Positions 44,753-56,758 of a DNA stretch of 64,000 nucleotides are shown one piece after another. The notes beneath the pieces were generated by a model. It ran no database searches. It was not told the origin of the DNA and saw only the letters and a program-made list of their open reading frames with translations. The stretch lies in assembly GCA_009602725.1 (NCBI GenBank), contig WELB01000050.1, forward strand, positions 568,903 to 632,902, given 5' to 3'. This DNA comes from Spirogloea muscicola. Lineage: Eukaryota; Streptophyta; Zygnematophyceae; Spirogloeales; Spirogloeaceae. Positions within the stretch are counted from its first letter, which is position 1. Every line of letters begins with the position of its first letter. Position numbers and translations under genes: made by a program.

Positions 44753-45870
44753 TGGCGGCCGCGGGGTGTTGCTACTGTGCCGTCTCCGTCGGACTGAGCG
44801 GGCCGAGCAAGCCACAGCCGCAGGACTGCGTGCCGCCGTCGTGCCGGGCCTGGACTGGCGTCGCCCGCTCGGGGTCGCTAAGCCCGGTAACGTCGCGGAG
44901 AAGCGGGCGGCGCAGGCGGCTGCTGGCTCTGAGACGGGCTGCGCAGTCAGAGGGGCAACCAGCTGCCAGCCAGGAGAGCTTTGTGTCCGTGGACGACGTC
45001 CTGCGGCTGGTACGGGACTCCTGTCGCCCGTTCTGAAGACTAACGTATATCAGAACCACGTTCAATACTGGGCCTAGGAACCATCATCTGCGGCTTCATG
45101 GACAGGCACAGGAGGAAGGTGAGGGGTACGTCTTCGAGGACGATGGCAAGGACGACGAGTTACTCTCAGAAGATCCCTTCATAAGTTTGGGAGGAGCAGC
45201 CACCCAATTGCCAGGTGAGCTCGGTTGATGTGCTTCCTGTCCTTGAGGTGCTGTCTTTGCCGGGTGATGTCTCCACAACGGCCATCATCACTGCCTGTAT
45301 TTCCTGACAGTGGAGCTCATGTGGTCTTTCCTTCAAGTCAGAGGCTTCTCCTCTATAGCTGAAGCCTAAGCCTTCAGCTCTGTTGTAAGTCCCAAAGTCC
45401 ACTACACTGAACGGCAGGCCATGGCTGAACAAGAATTTGTAGCTGTGGACATCAGATGCCTTTCATGAGCACACAGTAACCTCGTTCTTGAAGCTCTAGG
45501 TGCTCATCTGCCACTGAACGAGGACGTTGGGCGTGTTCTGTTGGCCTATGAGCAAGCACCTTGTGAGCAACTTCTAGAATGCATAAGCCCAGCAGCCTGA
45601 GCACTTTAATTAGGAGCATTGATGAAAGGCCTCCTTTCTGACCAGTTTCTGCACAAACAATGGAAGCAGGAAAGAGTGTGATACATAGACAGTCAAAAGC
45701 TTGTCCAGCATACCCTTGTCTACTGTGTAGGTTGACAACGATCTTATATGTTCACACCCTCTTGCTTTTGTAGCCATTCAGCAGATGGATTTGAGGCACT
45801 TACGCGATGAAATGTACAACAGCGACCCTCTGCTCCTTGATGTGCCAACAGAGGACGAGCATTGTCAAGG
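44753..45870 (+). CDS. Hypothetical multi-exon gene
   Basis: Not recognised. Candidate exons on the plus strand: a GC-rich first part from ATG 44753 (frame uncertain; one frame gives ASQESFVSVDDVLRLVRDS), then about 45090-45212 (LHGQAQEEGEGYVFEDDGKD followed by DELLSEDPFISLGGAATQLP), perhaps about 45500-45600 (LGAHLPLNEDVGRVLLAYEQ), and about 45775-45873 (AIQQMDLRHLRDEMYNSDPL followed by LLDVPTEDEHCQG, stop). Acidic, helical character; no domain identified. Exon linkage is inference. Confidence 0.35.
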
Positions 45871-45873
45871 CTA

Positions 45874-46870
45874 GGTCAGTCCATTTCCATTGCCTATCAC
45901 TCAGCGAGCCTGTATTTAGCAAGTCATTCTCTGCAAGACAAGGCAGCTGCTTTAGGCAGAGAGCTCTTGTACTGCCTGTGTATGTCAGTCGTTGCTAAGT
46001 TACACTATACTGAAGACTACAGTAATTTGGTATTTCTTGATAGTGGTGAGCAGAGTGACCACAGTGTTTGTCCTGACTTGGCCTGATCAGACATGAGGAG
46101 GCCCCTAAATGTCCCACTCGACTAGGTGCTTCATAGAGCCGTGAAGGCCGCTTGAAGTTGGATATGTGTAGAGTTGCTACAAAATGCCAATCAGGTTAGA
46201 AGCCCGAGTCTCTTGCTTATCAGCCTTCCTGGCTAAGGGGCTTGTTTGCAGCAGACTGCAGTAAGATAGAGATTGTGAGCATTTCAGATTGCATGTTGTG
46301 AGTGGGAGCCAACTTGTACGTTTATACTGGCAATGCACATACCAAAGAGCAGTAACCCAATTATCAGTGATCAAAGTCTCAAACTGTTACTCTGACTGCT
46401 GTTGACAGGGAAAAATGCTAGAGCAATGCAGGAGGTGTCCACCAATTATGCATCATCAGGAATGCCATAAAAGTCGTGGGCGAACCTAGTGCATGGACTC
46501 GAGCAGGCACTCCAGAAACTTGGATTATGGTTACTACGTGAGCTTGCGACGCTCTCTTTAGTCAGCAAGAACTACAGAACAATCTCCACAAGTTGGGTCA
46601 TGTGTGAATGCATAAGTAAGCGTCAAATGTCACAGCCAGTACAGATGCCTTCTGTCATGGCTTACACAGAGAGGCAAAGAGTGGCGACAGTGTGGCTTGT
46701 CTGTAGCAATCTCAAGTTGGCAGCAGGGCCCAGTAGAAGCCCGCTGCATAATTGGTGGTCAAGAGTATGACCTGTAAGACCATCGATGATTCTACTTCCT
46801 CCCAGCATGTCAGTGGACTACACGGAAATTTCTTTCTGTTACTATTATACAGTATCATATTGCTTTCTAT
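45874..46870. other. Intergenic, no gene seen
   Basis: Convergent region between the hypothetical plus-strand gene and the minus-strand lipase. No repeat or RNA gene recognised. Confidence 0.35.
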
Positions 46871-48841
46871 CTAGGAGCTGTTACAAGGTGGATCTGGTGC
46901 GAGCTTGAGCCATGTGAATATATCATTAAAGGCTATCTCGACACAGTCGTCTGGCTCTCCGGCCAGAATCTGGTGCCAGCATTTGGGGTAGAGCTTCAGC
47001 GTCTTGTCTTCACTCACTGCTGTCTCAAACATCTCCTTGCTTACAGCCGGATCTGCAATTGCTTGTGACAATCCGCATTACAAAATGCTCCAGCACAAAG
47101 ATTATGAAGAAAGTGAGCTGCTCTTATGCACAGTAAAGCATCACTTGTGATCCAACTCTGGGTGTTCTTCACCAGAACCCACCAGTTACTGTGTCGTCCT
47201 CTCCGTGAAGAATAAGGAATGGCGTCTGTACTTCCGCCAGCTTGCTGAGATGAAAACAGGAGTCAACACATTGACCACATGAACCTTTAAAGCTGCATGA
47301 GCCATTGCCCAAGTGGGGGAATACTAATGACAAAGGACAAGTGCACCCAGTAAGCATCAGCATGAGCCGGACATCTGCGATGCAGCTCCCATCCGTGAGA
47401 TTCAGCAGGTCGTATTGTGCCAAGAAGACCTCGAGGTCAACCTGCTGATGTCGGCTGTAACTCTGAGAAGCTCCAAGGACGTCCCTAGCCGGGGCTTCAG
47501 CAGGTATCGGTTGGGGTTGTCATATGCCATCTTCCGTTTACTGAGGTCTCGGAATGATTGACTGCACAGTAGATTTGGCAGCTTGCACAGCTTAGATGAT
47601 GCAGGATCAACAGCCTTTAACCTAGATATCAGAAGCACTTCAAATCATTTCCACCTCAAATTATTACGAGGAGACTGAAGCAAGCTGACAAGCTAAATTT
47701 AACAACAAGTTGGAGCAGTGCGCTGAGCTGCTCACTGGCAATGGCAAAATGCTCTGGACTTCAGGAACTAAAATGACATACGCTATGATGTCTTTGGAGG
47801 GCACAATCGCAGCCTTGGGAGCGACCAGGGCGACAGCCTGCAGGATCTGGAAGAGCAGCCAGTTTGGCTTCATGCTGTCTGAGATTCGCAGCATTGGCGA
47901 GCAGAAGATGGCGCCGTGCCATCTGTCGGGCTCGCGGCGCAGGATGAGGAGCTCCACCGCACCTCCCAGAGACTCGCCGTACAGGAAATGGCGCAGCGAG
48001 GTGTACTCGGGCCGCTCCTGCACAGACTTGAAGTGTGCCTCGCAGTCATCGACGATGGTGTCAAAATGCTCAACATGGCATCGCAGGCCTTCTGATCGGC
48101 CGTGACCCTCATAGTCGATGCCAAACACGCCGTAACCTTGGGAAGCAAAGCGCACGCATGTCCCCTGCATCACAGACGGCCAGCTACGTATACTTAGTAT
48201 TCAGCGTACGCGAATTAATGTTGTCCTCGATGTTGGCCACTGCGACAAGGGAAGTATTGTAAAGGACATGCAAATTGGAGGTGTTATAAGTTGTGAGGGT
48301 GACAGCCGGCCATTGAACCTGGAAGATCCAGCTTGTATCATTGCCGTAGCCATGGCAGGCGAAGATAAGCGCCTGTGGGGTGCCACTCTCTGGCACTCAC
48401 AGGGAACCGCAGGCGCAACAAAACACAACGATGAGCTCGCAAACGAGGAAGTCATTATGTGCTGCAGGCAGGGCGATGCTATTATGCTGGCCTTCTGGCA
48501 TTAACCGGTGCACAAGTAGAGGTGCTGCATTGGCTGCTGGAGGCAGCTTGGCCAGCACCCTTGCACCAACTGCAGTTTGCCCGTGTACCCACCATCCACA
48601 CCATTGATCTGACATCAGTGTCCTGTTGGGCTCCCACGTTTCTACCTGGGAGCCAGTGCTGCGTGAAGAGCTTCATGCCGCGGCTGTTGGTGATGTACGC
48701 CTTGGCGTTCTTGACGCCGTAGCGGCGGTAGTACTCGTCCTCGGGCACGCCGAACGGCGTCTCCGAGCTGCCACGACCAGCGTCGCCCGCCGAGCCCGAC
48801 AGGATGGCCTCTCCGGCAGGCTTGTCGGCCGGGAGGGCCAT
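46871..48841 (-). CDS. Monoacylglycerol-lipase-type alpha/beta hydrolase
   Basis: Serine hydrolase of the monoglyceride lipase/caffeoylshikimate esterase group, cleaving acyl esters. Start MALPADKPAGEAIL at 48841. Exons include 48841-48646, 48389-48319, 48164-47778, then pieces near 47590-47442, 47240-47180 and 47060-46880. Landmarks: KAYITNSRGMKLFTQHWLP, oxyanion-hole ALIFACHGYGND, GYGVFGIDYEGHGRSEG, nucleophile elbow LYGESLGGAVELLILR (Ser in GESLG), KPNWLLFQILQAVALVAPKA, DNPNRYLLKPRLGTSLELLR, acid FLILHGEDDTVT, and KLYPKCWHQILAGEPDD with the catalytic His. The triad is complete. No signal peptide is seen, so it is probably cytosolic or lipid-droplet/ER-associated. Exact substrate is unknown. 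Some exon edges in the lid region are unresolved. Confidence 0.92.
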
Positions 48842-49034
48842 GCTGGGTGGCACAGCGGCGACGGGGCTGCTCTGATGCACGACGGTCGATGGCGGGGGGA
48901 TTGATGGGTCAATAGGGACGGGGAGGGGGGAAGAGCTGGGGAGCCATGTGGGCGATCAGCGGGAGGGCGGCGTTGGAGCAGGGGCTCGAGAGGGGAAGGG
49001 GGGAGGGCGGGCAGTGGTGAGAGGAGGGAGGGAG

Positions 49035-49660
49035 GAAATGGAGTGTTTATGGGGAGGGAACGAGGGAGCGTGGGTAAGTAACTTCGTGTATCTGAAACAA
49101 ACGAAGGCCAAATGGCCAAGTACAAAGTCAAGCACATCTGAAGACCTACATGATCTACAGCAGATTGACCCGCTCAGTAACGACGGGTCAAAACATAAAG
49201 GTCGCTAATCGATGCCTGACTACTACTAGATGCCAGATACGAAGCCCTTCTACCACCAACTAGAGCTCGTCCAGCTTTGTGGTGCAAGGCGTTAGCCTGA
49301 GCACGCTGCAGACAGGCCGAAACTCGTCGTCGCAAGAAAGACAGGTATGCAGCTGGCAAGCCCATCTCAGCCGGAAACACATCTGCACGACGTGTGTAGC
49401 CTAGATTGGCAATGTTTTGAAGGGAGGGTGTGGAAACGAGGACCCAGACAGCCAAAGATGTCGATTGCCGCTGGCAGGAGCTGATCGCATTGTGGGTAAT
49501 CGGAGTAATGCTGCGACTTTCGTTGTTCTGCACCGCCCACTGCGTGACCAGCGATGTGTGTTGATGAGGAAAGGGAGCAGGAGAAGAAAAGAAATGGAGT
49601 GTTTATTAAGAGATGGAGGGCCTGTGTGGTCAATTACAAAGGCAAGCACATGGAGAGAGG
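49035..49660 (-). mobile_element. 5'-truncated family-B LINE end, plus flanking B tail
   Basis: Minus strand: from about 49560 the frame wording is IAGHAVGGAEQRKSQHYSDY, QCDQLLPAAIDIFGCLGPRF, then (frame change near 49420) NIANLGYTRRADVFPAEMGL, PAAYLSFLRRRVSACLQRAQ, ANALHHKAGRAL, ISDLYVLTRRY, TGA near 49175. The UTR ends with CTTCGTTTGTTTCAGATACA near 49100-49082. A 16-bp direct repeat, GAAATGGAGTGTTTAT, lies at 49035-49050 and 49591-49606. A further B-tail piece (ctttgtaattgaccacacag, minus) lies at 49650-49610. Confidence 0.82.
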
Positions 49661-49727
49661 TGTGTGGGCTGTCGGCGGGCCTTGTGAAGTGTGCCGACCA
49701 TCTTGTTGAAGGAGCAGCTCGACTAAG

Positions 49728-50700
49728 GGGGCGAGGGCTGTGAAAAGCCAGCCCACAAAGACATGATCAGGGTCCAACGAGTTGGGACTCGTAGAGAACC
49801 CAAGGATGCCTGCTCAGCAATTCTCACTTTGCAGCCATAGATTTGAAAGGAGCAGCCGAAAGGATTCGCCGCCTATAGCTGGAGACTGCAGCCAAGGCAC
49901 GAGCAGCACGAAGATGCAAGGTATGTGCCAGGTAGCGCTGCAGAGATTTGGAAAGCCGCAATTGATACGTCAGGGCCTTAGGAGCCCGTGACGGTTGTAA
50001 TCTGCTCCCATGGTGCCGTACCGACACTTTGCATCCTGCAAGCGGGTGCAGTAGGTCAAATCATTTAATCCCGAAAGCCCCGCGGCCATTGATGGTGAGG
50101 AATCAGACATCCTCTATTCTTGTAGAAGAAGTTTGAAGGCGGCGAAGGCTGCAAAGGGCCATCTGGATGGAGACGAGCTTGTCCCACTTGCAGACTTGTA
50201 GACGTCGACAAGGCATGTGAACTGTGGCCTTGTCCGTTGTCTTTGGGCTGGCCTTTTACAGCCACTGACTTTTCTGGGAAGAGCTTCTTCTCTGGGGCTG
50301 TTGGCTCTCCCTCTTGACCATCGAGCAGTGGCCTTCACGGCAGGGGTAGCAGGGCGAGCAGCCGATTTGCGCATGCTGCAGGCTCGTTGGCCCTGTTGCA
50401 ATTCTTGCGCCTCTCGGCATCCCTGCAATGATTCCTGGCTGTTTCTCATCTGCTGCTGCCTGTGCCTTAGCTGCTGCCGCCTTAGGTCCCGGCGGGGCGA
50501 TTATTTGCCAGTGCTAGTCAATCAGACTGCTGCTCTTGACTAGGACTCCGTGAGTGGCTACTCCTGTTAGCCCACTTATATTGCTGGGTGGTTGGCGCTC
50601 GTGTTTGGGCTTCCTCCTAGACCTTGCCGATCCTGATTGGGGCTGGCCTATAGCAGCCTTTGTCCCTCTTTGGGGAAGCCTTCCCAACCGGTGCTTAACT
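49728..50700. repeat. Cluster of decayed LINE ends and hairpins
   Basis: Minus: a degenerate hairpin at 49735-49760 and coding relic QLRLSKSLQRYLAHTLHLRA then ARALAAVSS near 49960-49860, recognisable as the family-A/C C-terminus. Plus: hairpin-like units at 50244-50270 and around 50640-50665. Strongly diverged, hence older than the copies at 13-25 kb. Confidence 0.6.
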
Positions 50701-51411
50701 GCAAGTCGTCCTCATTGCTGGCCTGCTCGGCTGGCAACCTGTGCCTCTGAGTAGCTTGGCCGCTCAACCGAGCTGGCGCCTCTTCTGCCATCACCATTGG
50801 CCTCGCTGGTGCGGCACGTGTGGCGCAGCCCAGTGTGGGCGTCGACAGCCGCCATCGCGGCCAAGCCTTCCTTCACTGGCACGCTCCCGCGACTTGTGCA
50901 GGGCGCCACAGGGTCGAGTGCCATAGTACAAGCAGTGCGCACATTGGAGCACACTTTAATCTGTGTATGGGTTACAGACAATGGACAAGATGCATCTCGG
51001 AGACACACACAAAAACATAAAGTCACACAAACGTGCATTCAACTTGCAAGCGGTCCAGGGGTGTGACGAGTACAACAAAGGATACAACAAACTGCCCAGC
51101 CCCTGGGACTTATGGCGACTTGACGACTACAGTGCCAGTGAGTTGGTCCTGGCACAGTATAGTTGGTATTCTGGAGCCGCTACTACATGTTACGACAAGC
51201 ACCAGTGCAACGTCACGAACACGTCACGCGCCACTTGGCCATCTGGCAGCCTGTAGCGCCGCGGTGGAAGCTCCAGCCCCGCTTCTCGTGCCACGTTACA
51301 ACTCAGTGGACTTGAAGCCGAGGCCATTGGCATGTGGCGATGCCGAGACTCCTCTCCACGGGCCACGTCAGACGCCACGTGGGACGAACATCCCCGCCGT
51401 CTCCCTCTTGC
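50701..51411. other. Upstream region of SPATA20-like gene
   Basis: No gene recognised. It should contain the promoter. The part after 51320 becomes GC-rich. Confidence 0.35.
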
Positions 51412-51444
51412 ATGGCGGCAGTGCCGCGCGTCTCTGCCGCCACT

Positions 51445-51475
<31 letters not shown>

Positions 51476-54400
51476 CCGTCGCCGCCCTCAGTGCCATGCT
51501 CTTGCGCCAAGCGAGCTTGCGAGCTCTGCCCNCCGCTGCTCCGGCGGGCGAGCGCGGCCGGCCTGTCGCCGCAATGGCGAATCAGCCGGCCATGAGCGGC
51601 GCCGGCGGCGGCGAGACTGAGGCGAGGCACTCCAACCGCCTGGCCAAGGAGCAGAGCCCGTACTTGCTGCAGCACGCGCACAACCCCGTGAGATCCTGTG
51701 ACGCCCTCCCGTGGCATTCAAGCCTCCATGTTCAGCCGCTGTCATTCAAGTGCGGTCATTTCGGTCATTTAAGTCATTTAAAGTCATCTGAGTGCAATCT
51801 CCTGAGTGCCGTTCAGGTGGATTGGTACCCTTGGGGCGAGGACGCCTTTGCAAAGGCCCGCGCCGAGGACAAGCCCATCTTCTTGTCGGGTGAGCTTCAA
51901 ATGTAATGTTCCGCCTGCCGCTGGTCATTGCATGCGTTGGCTTGCCCCTTGGCGAGGTCAGGCGAGCATCGAGGCCGGAAGCAGCACTTCCCTCACGGCT
52001 GGCCACGTTTCAGTTGGGAGCTAGCATGCGCGCCCGCCGCTCGTAGGCTTGTTGTGCTCCTGTCCAGCTTGGTACTATTATAGATCAGTAGCAGAGGTTT
52101 ATGCCACTTCCTCACAAGAGGCTCTTGACAAGAGCGAACAGGCCTCATATGCACTGACCAGTGTGTTCTTCTTCCACGTTGTCAATGGTCACGGCAGTGG
52201 GGTACAGTACGTGCCACTGGTGAGCTGTGCACGCCTATCCAGCAGTTTGCCATGCATGATCAAGGGAGGAGCTGGCTTAGCCTGCTCACTGCACCTTGAA
52301 AGCCCCGATGCGTCTCTCTGCCACGCTTGCAGCCGGTGCCTGACCTCTCCACTGATGCATGTATCTCCCAGGTGCCATGTGATGGAGGTGGAGTCGTTCG
52401 AGAGCGAGGAGGTTGCGAAGATCATGAATCACAATTTTGTCAACATCAAGGTCAGTCACTAGTACATCAGCTCTAGGCTTCTTGCTTATCCTGCATACCA
52501 GGTGTGCTTTTCAGCAACTTGTCATGCACCGCGTGCCTTTTCGTGATCACTGAAAAGGAATATCTGATTGTAAACCAGCTTGTGACGTGTGTAATTCTGC
52601 AGGTCGACCGAGAAGAACGACCAGATGTTGACAAGGTGCTTCGTTGGTGATGGAGTTCATGTGTGTCGTTGTCGTATCTTGTCAGAAACCATCCTGAAAC
52701 TGCACACTGTGCCTCCACCTGAAGCTCTTCAAAGCTCACAGTGTGCATGCAGCGTGCACACTTGCCGTGCTTAGTACAAGCGTCGCTGCGCCTCTGCAAG
52801 TAGGCATCTGATGTAGGGCCAGTTGTTGCGGACCAGGTGTACATGACATATGTCCAGGCGACGCAAGGGGGAGGCGGCTGGCCCATGAGCGTGTGGCTTA
52901 CGCCGGACCTCAAGCCAATTCTTGGGGGAACTTACTTCCCGCCAGAGGACTCTTTTGGTCGCCTCGGCTTCAAAGCCATCCTCAAGTAGGTACAGACTGT
53001 CAAGTATGTCTAGTCAAGCTTCACATATAAATGCCGATGGATTGTTGTGTTGGTCAGTGGGCGACAATCTGGCTTGTATCACGAGCATGGAAAGTATATT
53101 GCAACACCCTGGTGGAGGGTATCACATGTGACGCAGCCAGAAAGTCTTCTTCTGGGAGCAAGATGGAGCACCTTTAAAGTGGACTCACTCCTAACTCCTC
53201 AGTCCTACCCTGGAACTTAATCCCTAATCAGGAGCATGCCATTGTCGTGAGAAGGAGGGTGCGCGAGGCTTGGGATGCACGGCGGACGGACGTAGAGGGC
53301 AGGGGGCAGGCTGTCATGGAGGAGCTCTCTAAGGCCACACAAAGCTCCGCTTCCACGACGGAGCTTCCACCAGGACTTGCTGCTCGGGCCGTGAGCCTTT
53401 GCATGTCTCAGGCAGGCACCTCCTTGCCTGTATGCTTAGTCTTCAGTTGATACACTCTTCAGAGAACACGCTGTGCATAATATAAACATCGGACTACTAC
53501 CAGTTTGATCTTCATGTCAATTTCACCAGTCCTGACTAAATCTATCATGCTGTCTGGCTCATCAATGTGCACAATCTAAGCGTGCTGGTGTGTTGGGTTG
53601 GCTCTCGCAGTTATCCGACAGGTATGACTCGCGGCTGGGCGGCTTTGGCTCCGCTCCAAAGTTTCCACGGCCGTCTGAGATCAACATCCTGCTACGGCAG
53701 CACCTGCGGTCGAAGCAACAACGCCGCGACAAGACTGCACAGAGGGTGCTCGACATGGCCCTCTTCTCGCTGAGGGCCATGGCCAGAGGAGGCATGCATG
53801 ACCACGTGGGAGGAGGCTTCCACCGCTACAGCGTTGATGAGCATTGGCATGGTGTGCTCCTCGGACTTTCCATCACTGACTATACCTACTATTTCCACAT
53901 TCCTGACTTCAAGCACTGCTGACGTGATACGATTTGATGTACGAGTGAACAAGTTGACACTTGAGCACTCAATTCATAGGATGGGAGAGAGCGATGTACA
54001 TTGTAATTCCCCTTTCTGGGGAGCTGGGGTGTGGCACTGAATGGCGCTCTGACTGGTTCCTGGGGCGCAGTGCCTCACTTTGAGAAGATGCTCTACGACC
54101 AGGGCCAGCTGGCGAACACTTACCTGGATGCATTCACGATCACTCAGGACCCCCAGTATGCTCTTGTGGCAAGAGATATTCTTGACTACCTCAGAAGGGA
54201 CCTGACGCACTCCCAAGGCGGCATCTTCTCTGCTGAAGATGCTGACAGTCTGGAAGAGGGCGCACAACGGAAGAAGGAAGGGGCCTTCTATGTCTGGAGA
54301 GCAGACGAGGTCCGCCATATGAGCATGACTACATCTCATCTGAGAAGCTTCAAGGGTGCCTGTGAAGCAATGCCCCACATGGTTCCTGGACATAGGCTGA

Positions 54401-56758
54401 CACCACTTGCTAAAACCCTCATCTTCTCTATTGTTCTCAATGTTGATGCTAGATTGAAGACGTTCTGGGCGAGGAAGAGGCCAAGGTTGTCAATTACCAT
54501 TATTACATCAAATCTGAGGGGAACTGTGATTTGTCCTCACGAAGTGACCCTCACCATGAGTTCAAGGGCCTCAATTGCCTCATTCAAAGGCACGAAGTCT
54601 GTGACACTGCCAAGAAATTTGGCATGACGGTTGAGAAAGTCGAGGAGCTGCTGGGGGAGAGCAGAGCAAAGCTCCACGCCAGGAGGGAGCAGCGCCCAAG
54701 ACCCCATCTTGATGACAAGGTTCACTTCCACATCATTCACAGGATGCAACCCTGTAGCCGGGAATATAGATATGATTTCAGTGCAGGAGGTTCCCAATAT
54801 GGACTACAGTCTCATGAGCATAGAGCTTCCGCGGTGTGCTTGACTGCAGATCATTGTAGCATGGAATGGACTGGCCATTTCTGCATTTGCAAGAGCATCC
54901 CGTATCCTCCAGTCCGAGCCCTCAGACATGTGCTTCAACTTCCCCATCATGGGCGTAAAGGTAATCCTTGTGCCGTCGCGCTTGCAGACACTTAAATACA
55001 GATAGAGCTTCCTGCTCTGACTAAGCGGCTCATAATCAAATGTATTTGCTGAATGCATGTATATATATTGGAGATAAATCAGCAGTGATGGCACTGTACT
55101 TTAAAATTTAGTAATTCAAAGGGGAGGGCAGAGTGAGAGGAACATCACTGGCTGCTTGAAGTCCTGCTTTAATCCTGACAAGCATACATCCATGTTATAA
55201 TTTCTGTTGCATGTGTATCATGGCTTGACTGCTTATCCTGCAGCCTACTGAGTACTTGACATCAGCTATCCGCTCCGCAAGCTTCATCAAGGCCAACATC
55301 TATGACCCCAGCTCAAGAAGGTTGAGGAGAAGCTTTCGACAGAGCCAGTCAGAGGCGTCGGGCTTCATTGACGACTACGCATTTATGATTGCTGGCCTTC
55401 TCGACCTTTTTGAGGCCAGCGGTGATGTCCAGTGGCTCTCGTGGGCCTTGGACCTTCAGCAGACGCAGGTGAGGTGTCCTTTCCTTTGCCACATTCTTTC
55501 ACTCCCTCTTTTCTGCAGTTGCAATGCTTGTCCATGGGTCCGTTACCTTACAACAGAGCTTGCTCCACGCTCATAAAAGAAAGCAGGGAGGATACTCTAG
55601 ACCTTTGGGAAGCTGCATTTGCACTTTGCCAATGTCCTTATCTTGCTCTTGTCTTCATTTCAGGATGAGCTCTTCCTTGATCGAGAAGGTGGGGGCTATT
55701 TCAGCGTGGCAGAGGGAGACCCCTCAATACTCCTGCGCATGAAAGAGGACTATGACGGCGCTGAGCCCTCCGGCAACTCCGTTGCCGCCACCAATCTGCT
55801 ACGGCTATCGGCTATGCTCACAGGCGAGCTTGCTAAGAAGCTGCGGAGCACTGCTGAGCACACCATGGTTAGTGATTATGTCGAAGCCTCTCACTTGTAC
55901 TTAGTACTCCCCGTCCTTGTTCCTGGGTCAGCAGGTTAGCTCTGAAATAGGAATGATGAAGAAAGGATGAGGCGCCTCACTCCAAATCCTGATATGTCAT
56001 ACCTCAGCACGTCGTTAAGTAAGCATGTCAAGAGCAGCCGCTGACAGTATGTGCACATTGCAGGCCGTCTTTGAGGAGCGATTGAAAGAGATGCCACTAG
56101 CACTCCCCCAGATGTGCTGTGCAGTGGACCAGCTTGCCTCACCAGCTAAGCGCCAGGTGATCATTTCAGGGGACAAGCAATCGGCTGTTGCCAACGATCT
56201 GGTCAACGCCGTTTTCTCAGTCTACGAGCCAGATCGTGTGGTAAGTTCCTTGTAATATAAGTAATATACCTCCTGTGATGACTTTAAGCATTTGTACATG
56301 ACTTTGCAGATAATGAATTTGCAGATGCAGATTACCTCCGCAATAAACCACACTGGGCACAAAGCCATACTGCGCATGTGCATGTGACGGCCTATATGGG
56401 AGTCAGAACTCTCGGTCGTGGCAAAGTCTCACAACCCCTGCAAATTTTCAGGTCTTAATATAAGCATATGTAAAGCGGGGCAAATCACTCTCATGTGCAA
56501 GTAACGAGTGTGCAGGTGCTGCAAGTGGATAGCTCAAATGAGCAGGACTGCAGCTTCTGGGGGGAGCACAATAGCTCGGTGCTCACAATGAGCAAGTCTG
56601 ACGCATCTGGCCAGCCGGCTGCCTATATCTGCCAGAATTTCACCTGCCGCGCACCTACATCGAATGCTGCTGATGTACGGCGGTTGCTTCAGGAGGCACC
56701 GGCAGAGCCAAGAATCTCAAGCCTGAGTATTGGGGGCTTGATGCAGAGGAAGTCGTGA
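51412..56758 (+). CDS. SPATA20: SPATA20/DUF255 (YyaL-type) thioredoxin-fold protein
   Basis: N-terminal thioredoxin-like domain joined to an (alpha/alpha)6-barrel, conserved from bacteria to humans; function is not settled. Fifteen exons: 51412-51687, 51817-51889, 52198-52219, 52372-52450, 52603-52635, 52837-52985, 53255-53411, 53611-53851, 54071-54309, 54453-54719, 54850-54960, 55244-55468, 55664-55866, 56064-56240, 56515-56758. They are in frame and total 777 aa from ATG 51574, or 831 from ATG 51412; the longer form adds an Ala-rich, possible organelle-targeting leader containing an N (51532). Landmarks: [38 protein letters not shown] (CxxC), [87 protein letters not shown]. Exon 3 is 22 nt and exon 5 is 33 nt. 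The intron after exon 7 starts GC (CAG|GCAGGC). Confidence 0.96.
51436..51482. repeat. CCG-rich tract in SPATA20 leader
   Basis: Imperfect GCC/CCG triplets, encoding the Ala run of the optional N-terminal leader. An N follows at 51532. Confidence 0.6.

Noticed and set aside
9598-50700. LTR-type elements
   Set aside because: No terminal direct repeats with primer-binding site, and no gag, protease or integrase signatures; the RT and RLE order is that of non-LTR elements.
53380-53411. GT donor 'gcc|gtgagc' as end of SPATA20 exon 7
   Set aside because: In frame, but it would remove the VSLCMSQ residues that match the conserved helix before the LSxxYDS segment; the GC donor keeps them.
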